A stretch of 64,000 nt of DNA from Pedobacter roseus. GTDB lineage: Bacteria; Bacteroidota; Bacteroidia; Sphingobacteriales; Sphingobacteriaceae. The notes under the pieces were generated by a model. It had not been told where the DNA came from. It searched no databases and worked only from the letters and a program-made list of their open reading frames with translations. Position numbers and translations under genes: made by a program. The stretch is from positions 1,984,001 through 2,048,000 of the forward strand of contig NZ_CP060723.1 of assembly GCF_014395225.1 (NCBI RefSeq), given 5' to 3'. Every line of letters begins with the position of its first letter. Positions within the stretch are counted from its first letter, which is position 1. Shown here piece after piece: positions 43,819 through 53,447 of the stretch.

Positions 43819-44838
43819 TTACCCGTGCACAATCAACTTACAATCTACCATTACTTTTTGGTAGTTCTGAATATCGATTTCTTTATTGATCAGCTGAAGC
43901 AATAGTTTTATTGCGTTTTCGCCTACCGATTCAGGATTTTCTTCTATTGAGGCAATAGGTGGAGAATCGAGGTAGCTGATAAACGAGGTATTGCCAAAAC
44001 CGATACACTCGATTTCGTTAAATTTAGGGTGGTTGATCGATCTCAGGTATTTGATGGCATCGAATAAAATAGGCTCTTTAAAAGCAACAAGAGCTGTTGG
44101 CATATTTTCCGGGTTGGCAAATAAGTTCTTAATTGCCGAAACTGTATTTTCTTTATCAAAATCGGTATAAGCCACTAATTCAGCTGAAAAAGGCACCTGG
44201 TTATCTTTTAATGCATTAATATAACCGTTAAAGCGATCATGTGTAAAATTGATCATTTTCGGTCCGCCTAAATAAGCGATTTTCTTATGACCTCTGTCGA
44301 TCAAAAATTTGGTTGCCTGGTAACAGCCCTGGAAGGTATTGCCCAATACTTTATGGCAGCTTAAATTGAAGCTCGGATTACGGGTATAATAAACTACCGG
44401 GATACCCATGTTTTCGAACTGATCCAGATGGGCAAAATCCTGTGTATGTTTCGATATCGCTACGATTAAACCGTCAACACGGCTTCTGAGCAACATATTT
44501 GCAGATTGTATTTCTTTTTCCAGGTCATCATGCGATTGACTGATGATCACATTATATCCGTTTTGTGTAGCAAACTGCTCTACGCCATAAATGCTGCGTG
44601 TAAAAAAATGATCTAAAAGGTTGGGTAAGATAATACCAATAATACGCGATTTTTTTTCCTTTAAGTTAATGGCCGATTTATTTGGGGTAAAATGCAGATC
44701 GCGGGCCATTTCCTGTACCCGCTTCTTAGTGTATTCGTTAATGGTGGGGTAGTTATTAAGGGCTTTTGATACTGTTGATACTGACATCTTTAACTTTTCA
44801 GCCAAGAACTTGAGTGTAACAGGGGTGTTGTTCGTCAT
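43819..44838 (-). CDS. LacI-family transcriptional regulator of the polysaccharide locus
   Basis: This protein is 339 residues from the ATG at 44838 (MTNNTPVTLK); a TTG five codons upstream is rejected. The N-terminal LacI helix-turn-helix (LKFLAEKLKMSVSTVSKALNN) includes the recognition helix SVSTVSKAL and a hinge helix (NKSAINLKEKK). The rest is a periplasmic-binding-protein-like sugar-sensing domain (GIILPNLLDHFFTRSIYGVE onward). It faces the polysaccharide locus. Two LacI-type palindromes with central CG stand in the gap, so it probably controls both itself and the locus in response to a sugar. The ligand is unknown. Confidence 0.93.
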   Translation of the reverse strand: MTNNTPVTLKFLAEKLKMSVSTVSKALNNYPTINEYTKKRVQEMARDLHFTPNKSAINLKEKKSRIIGIILPNLLDHFFTRSIYGVEQFATQNGYNVIISQSHDDLEKEIQSANMLLRSRVDGLIVAISKHTQDFAHLDQFENMGIPVVYYTRNPSFNLSCHKVLGNTFQGCYQATKFLIDRGHKKIAYLGGPKMINFTHDRFNGYINALKDNQVPFSAELVAYTDFDKENTVSAIKNLFANPENMPTALVAFKEPILFDAIKYLRSINHPKFNEIECIGFGNTSFISYLDSPPIASIEENPESVGENAIKLLLQLINKEIDIQNYQKVMVDCKLIVHG

Positions 44839-44880
44839 CTTTTCCAATCTCAATGCATAGTTAAGAAAAAAAATGGAATT

Positions 44881-44898
44881 ATTTCAAACGTTTGAAAT
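44881..44898. promoter_or_regulatory. LacI-type operator candidate 1
   Basis: ATTTCAAACGTTTGAAAT is a perfect 18-base palindrome centred on CG, 43 bases before the LacI start codon. The form and centre match LacI-family sites. Confidence 0.65.
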
Positions 44899-44934
44899 GT
44901 AGTTTCAATCGATTTTATTGCCTTTTGGACTATT

Positions 44935-44948
44935 TTAAAACGTTTTAA
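44935..44948. promoter_or_regulatory. LacI-type operator candidate 2
   Basis: TTAAAACGTTTTAA is a perfect 14-base palindrome centred on CG. Its centre is 52 bases from that of site 1, about five DNA turns, so dimers on both sites would face the same side. Confidence 0.55.
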
Positions 44949-45310
44949 TCTTTTTAGCTTTTCTAAATTCGTTACCACTAACACAAACTAACCAAATAAA
45001 CATGATGAAATCATCTCACACTTGCTTCAGTTTAAAAAGGGCTTTTACCGGAGTATCAAGATTAGATGGAGGAACGAATTTCGCTTTGCCTCCAAAATGT
45101 TACGCTTTCAAAACAAAATCGTACAATCCCCAGGATGCTTAAAGCAAACTAAACCCTGTCTTCTTCTACCACGCCGATCTGACTCCCGAAAGGCAATATG
45201 ATATACACATTTTGAATGGACTTAATGGATTTACCCATGTAAATCTACCTGTCTGACTATTACCTAAACATTAAATTTTAACCGGATAGATTTAGTTTTT
45301 TATAACAATT

Positions 45311-48300
45311 ATGGATAGACTTTACAATTTGAAGAAGACTTTTACCTGCATTGGATTTGAGAAAATTCAATGGGCTAGAGTGCTTTATATCTTAACTTTC
45401 TTTTTTCTGATCAGCTCTTCCTCTACTGCTTATGCACAGGGTACTGTAACCGGTACGGTAAAAGATAGTAAAGGAATTACCTTGCCAGGCGTAAGTGTAA
45501 GGGTTAAAGGCACCACAATAGGAGCAGTAACCGATAATGACGGTAAATTTTCAATTAAGGCTGCAGAAAATGCGACATTAAGCTTTACCTATATTGGATA
45601 CATTAACAAAGAGGTTGCTGTAAATAGCAAAAGTAGCTTAACCATTGTGCTCGAAGATAATTCTCAGGGTTTGGATGAAGTTGTAGTGGTTGGTTATGGT
45701 GCACAGAAAAAATCTACCTTAACCGGAGCCATTGCACAAATCAACTCTGAAGAGATCATGAAGTCGCCTACACCAAACCCAACCAATAGTTTAATAGGTC
45801 GTTTGCCGGGTTTATTGGCCGTACAAACCAGTGGCCAGCCGGGTGCAGATGGTGCCCAGTTAAAAGTTAGGGGGGTAGCCACTTATGGTGCTAATAATGC
45901 TGCTATTGTAGTGGTTGATGGGGTTGAACGTCCGAGTTTCTCTGATGTGGATGCCAGCGAAATAGAAACCATAACGGTATTAAAAGATGCAGCTTCTACA
46001 GCCATTTATGGTATCCGTGGTGCCAATGGTATTATTGTGGTAACAACCAAACAAGGTAAAATTGGTGCACCAAAAGTTACTTATACAGGCAATTATGCGC
46101 TGCAAACCTATACAGGTTTAGCTGTTGGGCTTCCGGCTTTGGAAAGTGCCACTCTGTTAAATCAATCTTACCTGAATGATGGTAAACCTGCATTTTTTAC
46201 TGATGCGGAGATACAGAAATTCAGGGATAAATCAGACCCGATCGGTTATCCTGATGTGCAATGGTTTGATTATTTAACCAAAAAATATTATTCACAAACA
46301 CAGCACAACATCAACATCACCGGTGGAACAAAAATTGCGAAATATTTTGTTTCAGCTGGTTATGCTTTTCAGGACGGGATTTTCAAGAAGTTCGATTCCC
46401 CTTACGGCATTAATACAGTTCCAAATTATAACCGTTATAATTTCCGTTCGAACGTAGATTTAACCCTGAATAAAGACTTTACCGTTGGGATTAAATTGGG
46501 CGGGCGTTTTGCCGATCGTTATCAGCCTGCAGGTTTAAGGTCTTCTTCTGCCTTCTCTTACGATACGATTGAAGGAATGATTTCGCGTATTCTGCAGGTT
46601 CCGGCTTATGCCTATCCGGTAACTTTACCCGATGGGAGGATAACGGCCAACCCGAATGTGGGTACCAATATCTGGAATCCTTACGCGGTTTTAACACGTT
46701 TTGGAACACGTAACGATGATAATAACACCATTGAAAGTACATTTAACCTGAATTACAAATTAGGTTTCATTACTAAAGGATTAGGCTTTAAAACAGTATT
46801 TGGTTACGATTCTTATTATAACAATACCGAAAGAAGAAATGCCAACTGGGCTGCTTATGTGTATAATCCGGCTACTGGCGAAGCTACTTTATCAACTGAT
46901 ACGCGCAACCGTGATGAGCCTTTAGGTGCCGTACAAGATGGCGGTGTAACTGAAGGAAGTACCAATATGAATCTACAAGCGGGCTTTGATTATAACCGCG
47001 ATTTTGGAAAACACAATGTTAGTGCCTTATTATTGGGTACAAGGCAGTTGATTAAATCAACAGGTACCACCGCATTTACCGCTCCTCCAAAAGCATCACA
47101 AGGTATTGCCAGCCGCGTAGCCTATAATTATAACGAACGTTATTTTGCGGAGTTCAATGCTTCTTACAATGGGTCAGAAAATTTTGCCCAGGGCTTGCGT
47201 TATGGTTTCTTCCCGGCAGTATCGGCAGGGTGGACATTAACCAATGAGCCCTTCTGGAAAAAGAATGATATTCTATCTTATTTAAAAATCAGGGGTAGTT
47301 ATGGTTTAGTTGGTAACGACAGGATTTCGGATAGCCGTTTCTTATTCTTAACCAGTTATTCTACTTATACCACTACCACAGCAGGTGGTCAGGTAGCGCC
47401 ATTCGGAAATCCAAATTCCATTACCAATTATCCAACCATTCTGATCAGGGATCCACAGTTTTTTGGTGCAACCGGAAATGATCTGGGAAACCCGATAGTA
47501 ACATGGGAAACTGGCACTAAACGTAACATAGGTTTTGAAGCGCGTTTATTTAAAGATAACTTAAGAGTAACAGTTGATTTATTCGACGAAACCAGAAGAG
47601 ATATCTTAACGCCATCTTTAAGTGGTTCTGCCCTTTATGGACATACCTATCCAAATTTCAACAAAGGAATCGTTTATAACAAAGGTTACGAGGTTGAGCT
47701 TGATTATCAAAAACAGGTTGGAAGTGTAACGCTTGGCCTTAATGCCCAGTTGAGTTATGCTAAAAACAGAATTGTAGAAAATGATGAACCAGATGGTCTG
47801 CCACCTTCATTGGTAAGAAAAGGCACCAGTGTTGGCCAGTTTTTTGGATATGCAACAGATGGTTTCTTCCAATCGGCAGCCGATATTGCCGCTTCTCCAA
47901 AATTACAGGGTTATTCACCGATCCCGGGAGATTTAAAATTTAAAGATTTAGATGGTGATGGTATCATTACCAGTTTAGATCAAAAAGCTATTGGCCATAC
48001 CAATACTCCTGAGTACGTGTATAGCTTTAGTCCACGTGTTTTGTACAAAGGATTTTCGCTTTCTGTATTATTCCAGGGCGTTGGAAACGTAAGTTCAAAT
48101 GTGATTCTGAACGAACAGAATAACGGGCAGCAAATGTATCCTTTTATGCTCGATTCCTGGACACCTGCAACTGCAGCAACCGCAACCTGGCCGGTTATAC
48201 ATGCACGAGGAACAGCATCTTTAAACTATGCTTTAAACGATTTCACTTTACAGAATTCTTCTTATTTAAAAATCAGAAACGTAGAATTTGCGTGGAACTT

Positions 48301-48496
48301 ACCTAAAGAGTGGGCCACAGCATTGAAGTTAAGCAATGTGAGGGTTTTTGTACAGGGGCAGAATCTTTACACCTGGACGAAGTATAAATTTTATACAGAT
48401 CCTGAAAACGTAAACACCATTAATACTGCATTTCCATTGCAATCGATTTATCCAACATCAAAGGTTTACAATTTTGGTTTAAACGTTCAATTCTAA
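45311..48496 (+). CDS. SusC/RagA-like TonB-dependent outer-membrane transporter 1
   Basis: This 1061-residue protein carries glycans across the outer membrane, powered by TonB. After the signal peptide (about 1-43, ending AYAQG) comes a carboxypeptidase-D-like regulatory domain (about 44-122). Then follow the TonB-box region LDEVVVVGYGAQKKS, the plug (about 130-250) and a large beta barrel ending in Phe (YNFGLNVQF). The layout is complete. The matching SusD begins four bases after its stop. It is the first gene of the locus downstream of the LacI operators. With the GH10 enzyme in the locus, imported sugars are likely xylan-derived; this is inference. Confidence 0.96.
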   Translation: MDRLYNLKKTFTCIGFEKIQWARVLYILTFFFLISSSSTAYAQGTVTGTVKDSKGITLPGVSVRVKGTTIGAVTDNDGKFSIKAAENATLSFTYIGYINKEVAVNSKSSLTIVLEDNSQGLDEVVVVGYGAQKKSTLTGAIAQINSEEIMKSPTPNPTNSLIGRLPGLLAVQTSGQPGADGAQLKVRGVATYGANNAAIVVVDGVERPSFSDVDASEIETITVLKDAASTAIYGIRGANGIIVVTTKQGKIGAPKVTYTGNYALQTYTGLAVGLPALESATLLNQSYLNDGKPAFFTDAEIQKFRDKSDPIGYPDVQWFDYLTKKYYSQTQHNINITGGTKIAKYFVSAGYAFQDGIFKKFDSPYGINTVPNYNRYNFRSNVDLTLNKDFTVGIKLGGRFADRYQPAGLRSSSAFSYDTIEGMISRILQVPAYAYPVTLPDGRITANPNVGTNIWNPYAVLTRFGTRNDDNNTIESTFNLNYKLGFITKGLGFKTVFGYDSYYNNTERRNANWAAYVYNPATGEATLSTDTRNRDEPLGAVQDGGVTEGSTNMNLQAGFDYNRDFGKHNVSALLLGTRQLIKSTGTTAFTAPPKASQGIASRVAYNYNERYFAEFNASYNGSENFAQGLRYGFFPAVSAGWTLTNEPFWKKNDILSYLKIRGSYGLVGNDRISDSRFLFLTSYSTYTTTTAGGQVAPFGNPNSITNYPTILIRDPQFFGATGNDLGNPIVTWETGTKRNIGFEARLFKDNLRVTVDLFDETRRDILTPSLSGSALYGHTYPNFNKGIVYNKGYEVELDYQKQVGSVTLGLNAQLSYAKNRIVENDEPDGLPPSLVRKGTSVGQFFGYATDGFFQSAADIAASPKLQGYSPIPGDLKFKDLDGDGIITSLDQKAIGHTNTPEYVYSFSPRVLYKGFSLSVLFQGVGNVSSNVILNEQNNGQQMYPFMLDSWTPATAATATWPVIHARGTASLNYALNDFTLQNSSYLKIRNVEFAWNLPKEWATALKLSNVRVFVQGQNLYTWTKYKFYTDPENVNTINTAFPLQSIYPTSKVYNFGLNVQF

Positions 48497-48500
48497 GACA

Positions 48501-50240
48501 ATGAAAAATTATAAAATATTTACAGCAATTCTTTTATTAACACTCATCTCTTTTTCTTGTAAAAAAGATTATTTAGAACGTACGCCAGGGGTTGCCATTA
48601 GTGAGGATGAAATTTTTGCAGATCCGGCATTGGCCGCAAGGTTTGCAGATAACGCCTATAATTATGTAATTACCAAATATGTGCGTTTTAACGATCACCG
48701 TGGTTGTACTGCTCAGGCTTCTGACGAGGCAGTTTCGGGAAATTCCGAGGGTTCGGTAACTTCCTTAAACAGAGGTTTATACCATGATCATTCTAACGGA
48801 CCATCGTTAAACGACATTTATGGCGTATGGAAACTGATGTATGCCGGCATTGCGGTAGAAAATAAAATGTTGGCCAGGATAGGAGAGGTACCTCCATCTC
48901 CAAATGCTTCCGTTCCAATTTTTGATGCCAAACGTGTAGAAGGCGAAATGCGTTTCCTGCGTGCCTTATCTTATTTTGAGTTAACCAAAAGGTTTGGTGG
49001 CGTACCCATTATAGATAAAGTGTATGCGGTTACCGATGATATGAACAGTATACCAAGAAGTTCTTTTGCTCAGGTAACTGATTTTATCCTAAAAGATATT
49101 GAAGTTGCACTTACCAAACTGGGTACTGATACGGATTATGGTGCTTCTAATTATGGCCGCCCAACACTAGGTGCTGCGCTGGCATTAAAAGCACGCGTAT
49201 TATTGTATGCTGCAAGTCCGTTAAATAATCCAAATAACGATAAAACCAAATGGCAGGCTGCTGCTACTGCTGCTGCCGAAGTAATGAAAGGCGTTGATGG
49301 TTTGGCTAAACAAGCGTATTCGCTACAAGCCACTTATGGCGATTTGTTAAATCTTCCAAACTCACCAGAATATATCATGATGCGGATCAAAGGACCAACT
49401 CCTTTAGCTGGAGAGATGATGCAGGATTTTTCGATGTCGCCTGGTTCCGGTGGTGCTCAGGGACAGATGAATCCTACTCAAAACCACGTAGATATGTACG
49501 AAATGGCCAATGGTAAAGCCATAACCGATCCTACTTCTGGTTACGATCCGCAAAAGCCCTATTTAAACCGTGAGCCACGTTTTTACAACAACATTATTTA
49601 CAACGATTTAGCATGGCAGGGTAGAAAAATCGAAATGTGGACCACCACAGATGCTACCGGTAAAGTATCATACGGTAAAGATTACAGTACAACCATTACG
49701 TACACCGCAACGCGTTATTATTGCAAAAAATATTGGCCTGAAGTGTACAGGACTGTTGGCGGAAGTACAACACTACTGAATTACCTGTATTTCCGTTATG
49801 GCGAAATATTACTGAATTATGCAGAAGCACAGAATGAGGCTGTTGGACCTGATGCAAGCGTTTATGCACAGCTTGTGGCCCTTCGTAAACGTGCAGGGAT
49901 TTCGCAGGGTGCAGGTACTTATGGTTATGGACTTAAAGATAACATGACTCAGGATGAAATGCGTATAGCTATCCGCCACGAGCGTGCTATAGAGTTGGCT
50001 TTTGAAGATCACCGCTGGTATGATATTATGCGCTGGAAAATCGGCTCACAAACCATCGCTATCCCTATGAAAGGTATGGATGTGGTGAAGAATACCAATG
50101 GTAGTTTTACCTACACGCTAATAGTGCTTGGCCCAACCTTTCAAAAAAGCTGGACAGAGGCACAAAATCTTTACCCAATCCCCAGAGCAGAGATATATAA
50201 AAGTAAAGGAGCCTTAACACAAAATCCGGGCTGGGAATAG
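48501..50240 (+). CDS. SusD/RagB-like surface glycan-binding lipoprotein 1
   Basis: This 579-residue surface lipoprotein forms the lid over SusC and binds glycan. The lipobox is SFSC (Cys20), followed by KKDYLERTPG, a standard SusD start. The body shows helical TPR-like repeats, for example MRFLRALSYFELTKRFGG (about residues 153-170), and the late conserved IRHERAIELAFEDHRWYDIMRWK (about 495-520). The C-terminus ends in NPGWE, typical for the family. It begins four bases after susC 1, so the pair is one unit. The next susC starts 34 bases after it. Confidence 0.96.
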   Translation: MKNYKIFTAILLLTLISFSCKKDYLERTPGVAISEDEIFADPALAARFADNAYNYVITKYVRFNDHRGCTAQASDEAVSGNSEGSVTSLNRGLYHDHSNGPSLNDIYGVWKLMYAGIAVENKMLARIGEVPPSPNASVPIFDAKRVEGEMRFLRALSYFELTKRFGGVPIIDKVYAVTDDMNSIPRSSFAQVTDFILKDIEVALTKLGTDTDYGASNYGRPTLGAALALKARVLLYAASPLNNPNNDKTKWQAAATAAAEVMKGVDGLAKQAYSLQATYGDLLNLPNSPEYIMMRIKGPTPLAGEMMQDFSMSPGSGGAQGQMNPTQNHVDMYEMANGKAITDPTSGYDPQKPYLNREPRFYNNIIYNDLAWQGRKIEMWTTTDATGKVSYGKDYSTTITYTATRYYCKKYWPEVYRTVGGSTTLLNYLYFRYGEILLNYAEAQNEAVGPDASVYAQLVALRKRAGISQGAGTYGYGLKDNMTQDEMRIAIRHERAIELAFEDHRWYDIMRWKIGSQTIAIPMKGMDVVKNTNGSFTYTLIVLGPTFQKSWTEAQNLYPIPRAEIYKSKGALTQNPGWE

Positions 50241-50274
50241 TTGATTTAATCATATAACGCTAAAGATTTTCAAA

Positions 50275-53200
50275 ATGAAATTTATAAAATCAAAATATAT
50301 TATATGTCTCTTATTCATGATGGCAGGAATGCTGAGTGTTTATGGGCAAAAACCTGATGAAAAGTTGACCATAACCGGGAAAGTTGTAGATCAGGATAAA
50401 AAACCGCTTCCTGGTGTAGCCATTTTCATTCAGGAGGATAAAACCAATAAAGCTGTTTATACTGGTACGGATGGTACTTTTTCAATAGATGCAACAAGCA
50501 GCGATGTAATTGTATTTAAGTTTTTGGGGTATGGAACGATATTAAAACCAGCAGCTGAGGTAAGTAAAGCCGATGTGGTTTTAACCAAATCTTTGGTTGA
50601 TGCCGGAGATGATGATTTGGTGTATATTCCTTTTGGGGTTAGAAAAAGACGAGAGGTTACCGCAACCATCAGTACCATCAAAGCAGAAAATCTGCCTCAG
50701 ATCCCATCGTCTTCATTAACCAATGTTTTCACCGGCAGGCTGGCAGGTTTGGCAGTATATCCAAGTGGCTCACAACAACCTGGCTACGATGCATCGAGTT
50801 TTTTAGTTAGGGGCCGCTCATCTTACAACAGCAACCAGGAACCATTGGTACTGGTAGATGGTATTGAGAGGGATTTTACCTCGATGGATTTAAATGAAAT
50901 TGAAAGCGTAAGTGTATTAAAAGATGCGGCAACACTGGCCTGGTATGGTATGTATGGTGGTAATGGTGTAATTTATGTAAAAACACGCCGTGGCAGTGCA
51001 ACTTCTACCAAAGTAAGTTTCGATGCACAGGCCGGTTTACAGGCTCCGTTGCAGATTACAGCCCCTTTAGATGCTTACTCTTATGCTACACTTTATAATG
51101 AAGCATCGATAAACAGTGGTGGTACGGCTGTGTATGGTCCTGCTGCTTTACAGGCTTATCAGGATGGTTCTGATCCGATTAAATATCCGAACAACAACTT
51201 TGTAAGGGATTTTACAAAAAGAGTAGCGCCAACACAACGTTATGTGGCTTCAGTAACTGGTGGTAATGCATTTATCAAGTATTATACTGTATTAAGTGCT
51301 TACCAGCAAGGTGGCTTCTATAAAGGTGGAAATAGCGAAACCTACGATGCCAATACCGATTTTAGCCGTTATAACCTCCGTACCAATTTAGATCTGCACG
51401 TAAACAAAAATTTAGATGTAGCTTTAGATATTGGCGGCAGGATTACCACCCTAACTTTCCCAAATGCAGGTACAGGTACTTTTTTAACTGCGGTATATTC
51501 TACACCTGCAAATGCTTTCCCGATCTTAAATCCTAACGGATCTTATGGTGGAACATCTGTTTATCAGCAAAGCAATCCACTGGCCATGATGCAATCGAGA
51601 GGTGCTAGTACCGATTTAATGCGGAACATGATTGCAACCATCAGTGCCCGCCAAAAAATGGACGGTATTTTAAAAGGTTTATCTGGCGAGGTTTTTTATG
51701 CTTATGATATTGCAGGTTTGTATCGCTCAGGTTTTGCAGAAACTTATGCAACCGCAGTACTTAATGCAGATGGTACTTATTCGCCATTTGGTACCGCAAG
51801 CAAGGTAAACTACCAGGGGAATGCATTTTCTGGTAACGTTAAAAAAAGTGAGTTCTGGGCTGGTTTGGATTACAACCGTACTTTCGGTAAACACGATATC
51901 AAATTCTCAACCAGGGTTTCGAGGGCAAATTTATCTTCATTCGGAAGTTTGGATGTTCGAAGAGAAGGCTGGTCTAACCGTCTATCATACAATTTTATAC
52001 AACGTTATTTTGTTGATGTAACGGCTAATTATTCGGGCTCTGAGAACTTTGCTCCTGGCAAAAGATATGGTTTTTTTCCTGCTGCATCTGCTGGATGGAT
52101 CATCTCTGATGAGAATTTTATGAAAGGATCCGGCAGTTTCTTAGACCTGTTAAAAATCAGGGGCTCTTATGGTTTAGTGGGTAACGATGCCATTGGCTCG
52201 GCCAGAAGGTTTGCCTTTAACGATTTCTACAGCAGAAGCACAACAGGTTACAATTTTGGTACTGCTTTTACTGGGGTGAGCGGAACCGGACAACTGGCTT
52301 TGGCCAATCCCGATTTAACCTGGGAAAAAGCTTATAAAACCAGTCTTGGTTTCGATGCCAAATTGTTCAAGCAATCATTATCAATCAGTGCCGATTATTT
52401 TTACGAAGACAGAAAAGATTTAACTACGGCTTCTTTACTGCCAAGTTTACTCGGTCAGAGTTTAATTTATGTTAACGAAGGAGAAGCTGAATATCGGGGC
52501 TTCGAAACGGGTATCAACTACAACAAAAAAATAGGCGCAGTCAACCTGAACGTTTTCGGGAACTTTACCTATAATGTAAGTAAAATCCTTGCCATAAACG
52601 AAGGAGCCGGTTTACCCTCATATCAAAAACAATTGGGGCACCCAATTTCGAGTGTGATTTCGCCTGCAGCAACTGCAACTACCGGAGCAGGTTATATTTC
52701 TACCATGTTGATATCCAATGGGATCTTCCAATCGCAGGCAGAAATTGATGCTTCACCAAAACAGATGTTATCCGGATCCGTAAAGCCAGGGGATATCAAA
52801 TATGTTGACCAGAATGGTGATGGCCAGATTAACGACCTTGACCGGGTAAGAACCGATTTCAACTTTGTGCCAAAAGCATTCTTTGGTTTTGGTGCTTCAG
52901 TATCAGTTAAAAATTTCGACCTTAATTTCTTGTTTCAGGGCACCAGCGGCCGTTCAATCACTATTCAAAATCTGGTTAACTCGGGTAACGCGAATAATGG
53001 TTACTTAAGCCAGTTTAGTGTAGACAGGTGGACGCCAGGCAATACAAGTGCTCCTTATCCTAGGTTATTATTAACTGATAGGGGGAACAACACGGCCAAC
53101 TCAGATTTCTGGATCCGCTCCGGCGATTACATCAGGTTAAAAAATGTTGAATTAGGTTACTCACTATCTCCGGCATTTATCAAAAGGCTAAAAATTTCAC

Positions 53201-53349
53201 AGCTCCGTTTTTATGTAGGTGGATTAAACCTGTTAACGTTTGATAAACTTGGCGATTTACCTATCGATCCGGAATTGCCCGAATCGGGATACAATGCTTC
53301 ATATCCTTATATGAAAATTTATTCACTTGGGTTGAACTTGAAATTTTAA
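50275..53349 (+). CDS. SusC/RagA-like TonB-dependent outer-membrane transporter 2
   Basis: This is a 1024-residue second transporter of the locus, with signal peptide (about 1-24, ending VYGQ), carboxypeptidase-like domain (about 32-110), plug and barrel ending GLNLKF. The region between the regulatory domain and plug is DDLVYIPFGVRKRREVTATI, not the usual DEVVVVGYG, so its TonB-box region differs from that of SusC 1. The barrel domain keeps the standard features (SVTGGNAFIKYY and FRSGDYIRLKNVELGYSL-type ending). Two susC/D pairs in a row often bind different parts of one glycan. SusD 2 follows after 98 bases that contain a hairpin. Confidence 0.95.
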   Translation: MKFIKSKYIICLLFMMAGMLSVYGQKPDEKLTITGKVVDQDKKPLPGVAIFIQEDKTNKAVYTGTDGTFSIDATSSDVIVFKFLGYGTILKPAAEVSKADVVLTKSLVDAGDDDLVYIPFGVRKRREVTATISTIKAENLPQIPSSSLTNVFTGRLAGLAVYPSGSQQPGYDASSFLVRGRSSYNSNQEPLVLVDGIERDFTSMDLNEIESVSVLKDAATLAWYGMYGGNGVIYVKTRRGSATSTKVSFDAQAGLQAPLQITAPLDAYSYATLYNEASINSGGTAVYGPAALQAYQDGSDPIKYPNNNFVRDFTKRVAPTQRYVASVTGGNAFIKYYTVLSAYQQGGFYKGGNSETYDANTDFSRYNLRTNLDLHVNKNLDVALDIGGRITTLTFPNAGTGTFLTAVYSTPANAFPILNPNGSYGGTSVYQQSNPLAMMQSRGASTDLMRNMIATISARQKMDGILKGLSGEVFYAYDIAGLYRSGFAETYATAVLNADGTYSPFGTASKVNYQGNAFSGNVKKSEFWAGLDYNRTFGKHDIKFSTRVSRANLSSFGSLDVRREGWSNRLSYNFIQRYFVDVTANYSGSENFAPGKRYGFFPAASAGWIISDENFMKGSGSFLDLLKIRGSYGLVGNDAIGSARRFAFNDFYSRSTTGYNFGTAFTGVSGTGQLALANPDLTWEKAYKTSLGFDAKLFKQSLSISADYFYEDRKDLTTASLLPSLLGQSLIYVNEGEAEYRGFETGINYNKKIGAVNLNVFGNFTYNVSKILAINEGAGLPSYQKQLGHPISSVISPAATATTGAGYISTMLISNGIFQSQAEIDASPKQMLSGSVKPGDIKYVDQNGDGQINDLDRVRTDFNFVPKAFFGFGASVSVKNFDLNFLFQGTSGRSITIQNLVNSGNANNGYLSQFSVDRWTPGNTSAPYPRLLLTDRGNNTANSDFWIRSGDYIRLKNVELGYSLSPAFIKRLKISQLRFYVGGLNLLTFDKLGDLPIDPELPESGYNASYPYMKIYSLGLNLKF

Positions 53350-53368
53350 AAGATAAGACAATGAAACC

Positions 53369-53414
53369 ATCATGATTTTACAACTTTCTAATAAGATATG
53401 CTTAAAATCATGAT
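53369..53414 (+). promoter_or_regulatory. Hairpin between susC 2 and susD 2
   Basis: ATCATGATTTTA (53369-53380) and TAAAATCATGAT (53403-53414) form a perfect 12-bp stem with a 22-base loop, without a T-run. It follows AAGACAATGAAA, which equals the sequence around the susD 1 start codon, so it sits where a susD start would be expected. It may set the relative expression of the two genes. Confidence 0.55.
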
Positions 53415-53447
53415 AGCTTCATCACCGTTGAAATAAATAAAAAAAAG

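Larger units (their letters stand above)
44839..45310. other. Regulatory gap between lacI-type gene and first susC
   Basis: This 472-base divergent gap holds two operator candidates (44881-44898 and 44935-44948). A 46-codon frame at 45002-45142 begins ATGATG after CTAACCAAATAAAC, the same kind of leader seen before many Bacteroidota genes. It encodes a Cys-containing, non-signal-like peptide of no known family and could be a decayed gene start. The remaining bases up to 45310 are untranslated leader or promoter; I could not fix the promoter. Confidence 0.45.

Noticed and set aside
44922..44971. Promoter with TTTTGG and TAAATTCG before the first susC
   Set aside because: The two boxes are about 35 bases apart, too far for a Bacteroidota promoter.
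53361..53375. Four-codon frame (MKPS) before susD 2
   Set aside because: It is too short to be a gene; I describe it only as a trace of an old start.
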